Part shown: positions 1-5,071 of the stretch, piece after piece
How the letters are laid out: every line of letters starts with the position of its first letter
How positions within the stretch are numbered: the first letter of the stretch is position 1
The notes under the pieces: model-generated
Told to the model about the DNA's origin: nothing
The model's input: the letters and a program-made list of their open reading frames with translations, nothing else
Databases searched by the model: none
Source of the DNA: Benthicola sp039584685
Lineage (GTDB): Bacteria; Gemmatimonadota; Gemmatimonadetes; Palauibacterales; Palauibacteraceae
Direction of reading: 5' to 3'
DNA: 5,872 bases
Assembly: GCA_039584685.1 (NCBI GenBank)
Contig: JBDGXI010000136.1
Span: forward strand, 1 to 5,872
Made by a program: the position numbers and the translations under genes

Positions 1-1184
1 TGATCCCCGCGTCCTTCATCTCCTCGTAGAAGTGGAAGGCCGCCAGGTACACCAGCATATGGTCCGGCTCGTCCGGGATGAGGATCCTGACGTCCACCCC
101 GCGCAGCGCCGCCAAGCGGAGGGCATTCATCACGCCCTGGTCCGGTACGAAGTAGGGACTGGCGATCCACACCCTCTCGCGGGCCGAGTTGATCACCTGC
201 GTGAACATCAGGGTGGCCGTCTCGCGCTCGTCGGCGGGCCCGGAGGGAACTATCAGAATGGGAAGATCGGCGTCCGGCGCGGGATGGGGGATCCAGCTCA
301 CTCCCGGCGTGTCGCCCGTCGCCCAGTGCCAGTCCTCGACGAAGGACAACTGCAGCGCGAGTGCCGCGGGGCCTCTGATGCGGACGTGGGTGCTGCAGCG
401 CGAGTGCCGCGGGGCCTCTGATGCGGACGTGGGTGTCACGCCAGCGACCGAACCTGGGGTCCCGGCCCATGTACTCGTCGCCCACGTTGTGACCGCCGAC
501 CCACGCTTCCTTGCCATCCACGACCACGATCTTCCGGTGGTTTCGGAAGTTGATCTGGAACCGGTTCGAGGGCCCTTGCTGCGTATGGAAGTTGTACGCC
601 TCGGCCCCCGCCTCGCGCAGCTCCTGCAGGTACTTCTTGGGTAGCTTGTTGCTCCCGACTTCGTCGTACAGGAACATCACCCTCGCGCCCCGCCTGGCCG
701 CTGCGATCATGGCGTGCTGAAGCTCCCGCCCGAGTTCGTCATCCTTGACGATGTAGAACTGGACGAGCACGTACGTCTCGGCCCGCGCGATCCCCTCGAG
801 GATGCTGTCGAACGTCTCGTGGCCGTCGATCAGAAGCTCGGCCTCGTTGCCCGTGAGAACCGGCATCTCGGCCAGTCTCTCGCCTGCTCGCACCCCGGGG
901 TACTCGTCACCCAGGCGCGCGATGAACGGCGTGGCTTTCTCCCGGACCTCCCGGACCACCTCCGCATCCGTCTCGACTGCGTCCAGCTGACGTGCCGACA
1001 CGTACCCGTTGAACTTGCTCCGCCCGAGAACCAGGTACGCCGGCACCGCCACGTAGGGAAAGGAAACGAGCGACACGGTCCACGCGATCGCGCCCTGCGA
1101 TGTGCGCGTGCTCATTACCGCGTGTACGGCGAGCCCCAGGCCGGTGAGGTGGAAACCCAGCGCGATCAAACCCAGCACGGTCAT
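1..1184 (-). CDS. cls: Cardiolipin synthase (phospholipase D family), 3' end outside window, frameshifted by a 43-bp tandem duplication
   Basis: Cardiolipin synthase joins two phosphatidylglycerol molecules (or PG and another phospholipid) at the inner membrane to make cardiolipin. The protein begins MTVLGLIALGFHL and has two hydrophobic N-terminal segments (about residues 1-24 and 33-54), as in the PLDc_N region of ClsA. A complete first HKD motif follows: H216, K218, D223 in HRKIVVVDGKEAWVGG. The ATG at 1184 is chosen because AGGA (1191-1194) lies 6 nt upstream and the hydrophobic segments start at once. After residue 264 an exact second copy of a 43-bp unit shifts the frame. With one copy removed, translation continues with typical Cls sequence (FVEDWHW, then SPYFVPD at 140-160, ending FYEEMKDAGI at the window edge). 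The shifted frame happens to stay open to base 1 but encodes unrelated arginine-rich sequence. The second HKD motif would lie just outside the window. As written, the gene cannot give a normal enzyme, so it is a pseudogene or an assembly error. Confidence 0.88.
   Translation of the reverse strand, partial: MTVLGLIALGFHLTGLGLAVHAVMSTRTSQGAIAWTVSLVSFPYVAVPAYLVLGRSKFNGYVSARQLDAVETDAEVVREVREKATPFIARLGDEYPGVRAGERLAEMPVLTGNEAELLIDGHETFDSILEGIARAETYVLVQFYIVKDDELGRELQHAMIAAARRGARVMFLYDEVGSNKLPKKYLQELREAGAEAYNFHTQQGPSNRFQINFRNHRKIVVVDGKEAWVGGHNVGDEYMGRDPRFGRWRDTHVRIRGPAALALQHPRPHQRPRGTRAAVVLRRGLALGDGRHAGSELDPPSRAGRRSSHSDSSLRARRRARDGHPDVHAGDQLGPREGVDRQSLLRTGPGRDECPPLGGAARGGRQDPHPGRAGPYAGVPGGLPLLRGDEGRGD
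350..435. repeat. Exact 43-bp tandem duplication (two copies) inside cls
   Basis: Bases 350-392 are repeated without mismatch at 393-435. The periodic tract is exactly 2 x 43 bp: base 349 differs from 392 and base 393 differs from 436, so no microhomology extends the repeat. Because 43 is not a multiple of three, the second copy shifts the cls frame. A single copy encodes the expected RIRGPAALALQ segment between the first HKD motif and the FVEDWHW segment, so the ancestral state was one copy. Confidence 0.97.
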
Positions 1185-1332
1185 TCTTCTTCCTTTGCTC
1201 CACCTGCGCCAAATGCGCCCGCGCGAAAGTAACCCACCCACCGGATGCCTTCCGACATCCGGCACAGGGATCTCGGCGTGCGACGACTGAGCGTCGCCGG
1301 GTCTCTCCAGCGTCTCGTTCTCGATCGGCGTA
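1185..1332. other. 148-nt gap between mscL remnant and cls; two small hairpins, no gene
   Basis: No coding sequence is supported here. Two short inverted repeats are visible: CCGGATG at 1241-1247 pairs with CATCCGG at 1256-1262 (7-bp stem, 8-nt loop), and GCGACG at 1280-1285 pairs with CGTCGC at 1292-1297 (6-bp stem, 6-nt loop). Neither is followed by a T-run on the minus strand, so they are not classical rho-independent terminators. I could not fix a -35/-10 pair for cls. The only clear signal is the AGGA ribosome-binding site at 1191-1194. Confidence 0.45.
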
Positions 1333-1497
1333 TCAGGCTTTGGCCTTCAGGAGATCCCTGATCTCGCTAAGAAGCGTTTCCTCGGCGGACGGCTCGGGCG
1401 GCCCCTCGGGTGCGGCTTCTTCTTCAGCCTTCATCTTGTTGAAGCCCTTGATAACCATGAACAGAGCGAAAGCGACGATGAGAAAGCTCCGCCTCAC
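1333..1497 (-). pseudogene. mscL: 3' remnant of mscL (large-conductance mechanosensitive channel), N-terminal half missing
   Basis: MscL is a small inner-membrane pentameric channel that opens under hypo-osmotic shock. Only its end is present. The translation holds FLIVAFALFMVIKGFNKMK (second transmembrane helix and its basic end), then a charged, proline-rich linker, then EETLLSEIRDLLKAKA and a TGA at 1333-1335; this is the typical cytoplasmic-helix ending of the family. Normal MscL has about 130-150 residues; roughly the first 75-80, including the gating first helix, are missing, and the galK stop lies only 30 nt upstream of the GTG. The open frame runs back to that galK TGA. The best internal start is GTG at 1497, giving 54 codons, but AGGAGG at 1518-1523 is 20 nt away, too far for good initiation. 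Perhaps AGGAGG was the original mscL ribosome-binding site, left behind when the 5' part was deleted. The remnant could also be a translated one-helix protein, but no channel function is expected. Confidence 0.8.
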
Positions 1498-1527
1498 AGT
1501 CAGCCAGACAGTGCCGGCCTCCTGAAG

Positions 1528-2733
1528 TCACATCGTCTCGACGGAGGCTCCGGCAGCAGGCTCCGCCACGAACAGGTGATCGTCCAAGTCGTCGATTCGA
1601 CCTCTGGGTGCATAATACCGGTCCGCAAGGGCTTCCAAAATGGCCGCGGCTTTCGATTCCGCGCACAGAGCCACGATACATCCGCCCATCCCGGCCCCGG
1701 TCAGGCGCGCACCTACAGCGCCGGCGTCCCGCGCGATACCGACGAGCTCATCCAACTCCGGGATGCTCACCTCGTAGTCGGTGGCCAGGCTGGCGTGCGA
1801 GCCGTTCATCAGGATTCCGAAGCTGGCGAGCGCGTCGCCGCGCATCGCGATCTCCGCCCGGATCACGCGTGCGCCCTCCGTGATCACGTGACGGAAGCGC
1901 TTCAGCAGATCGCCATCCAGGCACTCGCCGGCCGCGGCCAGTGCTTCAGGGCCCGAGACGCGTTCGAGGAGATCCCGGTACGAGCGGATCTCGGAGCCCG
2001 GCAGATCGAGGTCCTCGACCACGCGCGACAGGGCCTCCTCCGTCTCGCCGCGCCGCCGATTGTATCCCTCGCGTGCCCCGCCCGACTTGTGGGCCTGGAC
2101 CAGGCTGTGGGCCACCACGAACCGCCAGCCCTCCGGAACGGGCACGGGGTCGAGCCGCAGCGGATCGAAATCGACACGGGCCGCGCATCCCCGTGTGGCG
2201 CCGGCGCTGATGGCCTGGTCCATCCCCCCACCTCTCATGCCGACATACTGCTCCGACTCGGCCATCAGCTCGGCCAGCTCGATCGAATCGACCTCGAAGT
2301 CGTTGGAGCCGGCCAGCGCGAGAGCCGTGGCGATCACGAGCGCCGATGAGGAGCTGAGCCCGGCGGCGACCGGCACGGTGGATTCGATCACCGCGTCGAA
2401 CCCGCGCCCGAGGCCGTAGGCCCGGGCCATCCCCTGGGCGGCCGCCTTCAAGTAATTGCCCCAGTCGCCGTCCTCGTAGGGCTCGATGTCGGCGCTGATC
2501 TCGAAGGTGCACGGCGCGTAGGACGGTTCGGCGGTCGCCGCCAGCACGAGGGAATCCTCCCGCGGCCGGAAGGCGATACGGACCTCTTGCCGCAGGGCCA
2601 TCGGGAACACCGGCAGGCCGGCGAAGTCGATGTGCTCCCCGATCAGGTTCACCCGCCCGGGCGCCCGGGCCAGGTGAGTCGGAGCGACTCCGTAGCGCTC
2701 CCGGAACATCGCCTCGAGGTTACCCTGAGTCAT
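1528..2733 (-). CDS. galK: GHMP-family sugar kinase: galactokinase, possibly N-acetylgalactosamine kinase (GALK2-like)
   Basis: This 401-residue cytoplasmic kinase should phosphorylate galactose (or GalNAc) at C1 with ATP, the entry step of the Leloir pathway. The three GHMP motifs are present: the substrate motif around residues 24-46 (APGRVNLIGEHIDFAG, with R27, E33, H34, D36), the ATP-binding loop at 120-131 (VPVAAGLSSSSA), and the C-terminal RLTGAGMGGC at 343-352. GGGMDQ (D172) supplies the catalytic aspartate, and Y224 in GYNRRR matches the substrate-contact tyrosine of galactokinases. GEHID, the GGGMDQxIS stretch and RLTGAG are closer to human GALK2, as I remember it, than to E. coli GalK, whereas Y224 and the C-terminal half are more like galactokinase; the substrate is therefore uncertain. 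The ATG at 2733 lies 5 nt after the stop of the upstream barrel gene and has no clear Shine-Dalgarno, suggesting translational coupling. Length is normal and the protein looks intact. Confidence 0.92.
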   Translation of the reverse strand: MTQGNLEAMFRERYGVAPTHLARAPGRVNLIGEHIDFAGLPVFPMALRQEVRIAFRPREDSLVLAATAEPSYAPCTFEISADIEPYEDGDWGNYLKAAAQGMARAYGLGRGFDAVIESTVPVAAGLSSSSALVIATALALAGSNDFEVDSIELAELMAESEQYVGMRGGGMDQAISAGATRGCAARVDFDPLRLDPVPVPEGWRFVVAHSLVQAHKSGGAREGYNRRRGETEEALSRVVEDLDLPGSEIRSYRDLLERVSGPEALAAAGECLDGDLLKRFRHVITEGARVIRAEIAMRGDALASFGILMNGSHASLATDYEVSIPELDELVGIARDAGAVGARLTGAGMGGCIVALCAESKAAAILEALADRYYAPRGRIDDLDDHLFVAEPAAGASVETM

Positions 2734-2738
2734 CTCGC

Positions 2739-3614
2739 TCAGAACTTGAACAGCAGCGACAGGTTGAAGAAGCTGTCCAGCTTGTTCAGCGGCGAGAACA
2801 CGGCGCCCGTTTCCGTCCCGCCCGGCGCGTCGAACAGCGGCACGAGCTGCAGAGCGGGGTCGTTCCGCCACAGCAGCCGGAGGCTCGGCTTGAACGCCAG
2901 GACCGAGCTGATGTCGATCGGCAGTCCGTTGTACCAGTCGAGCCGGATGTCGTCGGTGTTGTCGAGGTTGAAGTCCGCTACCAGCACGCTCTCGAAGTTG
3001 GTGCTCGCCGTCGCGTCCCACAGGAAATCGTAGCCGAGGCGGAAACCGGCGAAGTCCGAATTGGTGGTCGGGTCGGGGACGACCGTGGTCTCCGTCGTGT
3101 AGGTCACCAGGTAGTCCGTGGAGAACCGCACCTTCTCGTTGTCCACCCACCGGGTGCCGGCGCCCGCGCCGAACACGAACCGGTCGTCGATGCCGGCGAA
3201 CGGGTTGCGCAACCAGTCGCCAGCCCCCGTGAGGTAGAACTTCTCGCTCACGTCGTAGTTGTACCGCAGTCCGGCGAAGAACGTCTCCGCGGTCTTCTCG
3301 GTGACCGTCTCCTCGAACAGCTGGAAATCGTCCTGCCCCGTGCCGAATGCCGTTGACGTGGTCAGGGAAGACTCGGACGTGAAACCGCCGCCGGTGAAGA
3401 TGAGCTCGCTGCGCGGCCACAGGTAGGCCGCCAGGCCATTCCCCGCGAAGGTGTTCGTCTCCTGGTTCCCGCCGGTCCACAGGGCTCCAAGGTCCACCTC
3501 GAACGCCCAGCCGAGCTCCCGCTCGTCGTCCTGTGCCTGCGCGGGCGCAGCCAGCAGCGTGGATAGGGCCGCCGACGCGGCCAACACTGCACTCAGTCGC
3601 TTGAACAAGATCAT
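2739..3614 (-). CDS. DUF481-type outer-membrane beta-barrel protein
   Basis: A 291-residue exported protein. It starts MILFKRL, has a hydrophobic core (residues 8-23) and an Ala-rich Sec cleavage site near AAPAQAQ (about residue 28). The mature part begins with a DUF481-like strand (VDLGALWTGGNQETNT), continues as alternating aromatic/hydrophobic strands (GLRYNYDVSEKFYLTGAG, VRFSTDYLVTYTTETT), and ends SLLFKF; the terminal Phe is the usual BAM-recognition signature of outer-membrane barrels. DUF481 members (YdiY-like) have no firmly established function. The ATG at 3614 is preferred: AGGA at 3621-3624 lies 6 nt upstream and the signal peptide begins directly. An in-frame ATG at 3638 has no good ribosome-binding site, and a longer reading from 3854 would overlap the upstream gene. 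Its position between a glycosidase and a sugar kinase suggests a part in glycan or sugar passage, but this is inferred from context only. Confidence 0.82.
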   Translation of the reverse strand: MILFKRLSAVLAASAALSTLLAAPAQAQDDERELGWAFEVDLGALWTGGNQETNTFAGNGLAAYLWPRSELIFTGGGFTSESSLTTSTAFGTGQDDFQLFEETVTEKTAETFFAGLRYNYDVSEKFYLTGAGDWLRNPFAGIDDRFVFGAGAGTRWVDNEKVRFSTDYLVTYTTETTVVPDPTTNSDFAGFRLGYDFLWDATASTNFESVLVADFNLDNTDDIRLDWYNGLPIDISSVLAFKPSLRLLWRNDPALQLVPLFDAPGGTETGAVFSPLNKLDSFFNLSLLFKF

Positions 3615-3724
3615 TCCCCGTCCTGTACGATGGGTCATCTTTCGGGCGCGTGGGCCGCCCGCCTGTGTGATATTGCAGGCGCGAATCTCGGAGGATCGAC
3701 GCCGGCGCGCAAACCCGCCCCGGC
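3615..3724. other. 110-nt intergenic gap with one short hairpin
   Basis: This is the largest gap within the sugar operon. CGCCTG at 3660-3665 pairs with CAGGCG at 3676-3681 across a 10-nt AT-richer loop. No T-run follows on the minus strand, so it is not a standard terminator. I saw no convincing -35/-10 pair. The downstream end carries the ribosome-binding site of the barrel gene (3621-3624). Confidence 0.3.
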
Positions 3725-5071
3725 TCAGTAGTCGTCCCCGAGCGCGAAGATCTGCTTTCGCTTCGCCCACTGGCCGCGTGTGAAGTCCGGGAACGTCACC
3801 GGGTGGCTGCCCATGGCGATCGACCGCTCCGAGAGCGGCGCGATGACGCTCCATGCCGCAGCGTCGTACACGTCTAGCGGCGTCGGCTCGCCCCGCTTCA
3901 CCGCCTCGACGAAGGCGTGCATCACGAAGAAGTCCATGCCTCCGTGACCCGCGCCCTCAGCGTCGCTCGCGTAGCGCTTCCACAGGGGATGGTCGTAGCG
4001 CTCCTGGTAGGGTTCGAACGGCTCCCATCGGTGCCCCTCGGGGCTCACGTCCTCGATGTAGATAGAGCGGTTGTCGTTCATCCACAGGCCCCGCGTGCCC
4101 TGGACTCGGAACCCGAGCGAGTAGGGCCGCGGAAGGTTGGTGTCGTGGCTCACCATCACGGTCTCGCCGTTGCGCGTATGAATCATCGTAGTGACGATGT
4201 CGCCGAGCTTGAAGCGGACGTCTGCGTTCGGATGATCCTCGCCGCCCTGCGCCACGATGTGCTCGTGCAGCCCGCGCGTCTTGGTGGCGTGCGAGGTCAG
4301 GGACACGAACAGGTTGCCCCGGTTGATGTCCAGCCAGTTGGCCACGGGACCGATTCCGTGCGTCGGATACAGCTCCCCGTTCCGGTGGATTGAATGGTAG
4401 GTGCGCCACACCGCCTCACCGGTGGAGCCCGGGCCGAACTCGGCTCCCGGGTTGAGCTTCACGGCGCGGAGGTCGTGCTGATAGCCGCAGTGGAGGTGCA
4501 TCATCTCGCCCAGAAGGCCTTCTCGCACGATCTGGAGCACGGCCATCACGTCGCGCCGGTAGCACACGTTCTCCATCATCATGAACGGCATCCCGGTGCG
4601 TTCCTGTGTCTCCACCAGGTCCCAGCATTCCTGCACCGTAGTGGCCGCGGGTACTTCGACTCCCACCGCCTTGCCTCGTTCCATCGCGGCGATCGCCATC
4701 GGAGTGTGCCACAGCCACGGGGTCGCGATGATCACGGCATCGATGTCGTCGCGGTCCAGCAGGTTCACGAAGTCCTCATCGCCGACCGTGAACTGGCGCG
4801 GCTCCTTGCGGCCGGCGGCGGTCACGGCTTCCACCGCCCGCTGTGCCTTCTCCGGAACGATGTCGCACACGGCCTTGATCTCCGTGTCGTCCCGGCGCAG
4901 AGCCAGGCCGAGGAGCCAGGACCCGCGCCCTCCCATTCCGATGAAGCCGAGGCGCAGCCTGTCCGCGGGGCCGCGACGGTCGCGACCAAGCAGGGCGCCG
5001 GGTGCCAGGGACATGCCGAGGGCCGTGCCCGCTCCCGTCTTCACGAAATCGCGTCTATCGAGTGGCGTCAT
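3725..5071 (-). CDS. Tat-exported Gfo/Idh/MocA-fold glycosidase, GH109 family (alpha-N-acetylgalactosaminidase)
   Basis: A 448-residue enzyme that should remove terminal alpha-linked GalNAc from glycans. GH109 enzymes do this by NAD-dependent oxidation, elimination and reduction, with NAD regenerated. The N-terminus DRRDFVKTGAG is a twin-arginine signal, suiting export of a folded, cofactor-loaded protein. A Rossmann NAD motif follows (GFIGMGGRG, 42-50). The rest matches my memory of the Elizabethkingia meningoseptica enzyme almost block for block: ENVCYRRDVMA, GYQHDLR, NGELYPTHGIGP, DINRGN, GDIVTT, RPYSLGFRVQGT, GAGHGGMD, PLDVYD and the ending DDY. Residues equivalent to its E149, Y179, H181, Y225, H228 and Y307 appear here as E167, Y197, H199, Y235, H238 and Y317. 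The ATG at 5071 has GGAG (5078-5081) 6 nt upstream and overlaps the end of the beta-galactosidase gene by 17 nt, implying co-translation. The substrate call rests on motif conservation; some GH109 members act on other sugars or are untested. Confidence 0.9.
   Translation of the reverse strand: MTPLDRRDFVKTGAGTALGMSLAPGALLGRDRRGPADRLRLGFIGMGGRGSWLLGLALRRDDTEIKAVCDIVPEKAQRAVEAVTAAGRKEPRQFTVGDEDFVNLLDRDDIDAVIIATPWLWHTPMAIAAMERGKAVGVEVPAATTVQECWDLVETQERTGMPFMMMENVCYRRDVMAVLQIVREGLLGEMMHLHCGYQHDLRAVKLNPGAEFGPGSTGEAVWRTYHSIHRNGELYPTHGIGPVANWLDINRGNLFVSLTSHATKTRGLHEHIVAQGGEDHPNADVRFKLGDIVTTMIHTRNGETVMVSHDTNLPRPYSLGFRVQGTRGLWMNDNRSIYIEDVSPEGHRWEPFEPYQERYDHPLWKRYASDAEGAGHGGMDFFVMHAFVEAVKRGEPTPLDVYDAAAWSVIAPLSERSIAMGSHPVTFPDFTRGQWAKRKQIFALGDDY

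Noticed and set aside
32..644. Plus-strand open frames of 129 and 151 codons opposite cls
   Set aside because: They are antisense to cls, and the 43-bp duplication produces repeated peptide within them; no family resemblance was seen.
907..1212. 101-codon minus-strand open frame overlapping cls
   Set aside because: It is a different frame of the cls 5' region. The cls frame has the hydrophobic segments and leads directly into the HKD motif.
1241..1297. Two hairpins as rho-independent terminators after mscL
   Set aside because: The stems are only 6-7 bp and no T-run follows on the transcribed strand.
1576..2349. 257-codon plus-strand open frame opposite galK
   Set aside because: It is a shadow of the conserved kinase frame; no domain or motif is visible in its translation.
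2734..3480. N-terminal extension of galK to 650 codons
   Set aside because: The kinase homology begins at the ATG at 2733. The added part is the DUF481 gene read in a wrong frame and is Arg-rich without motifs.
3615..3854. Extension of the DUF481 protein to 371 codons
   Set aside because: It would put 80 residues before an evident signal peptide and overlap the GH109 gene by 130 nt. The ATG at 3614 has a good AGGA site.
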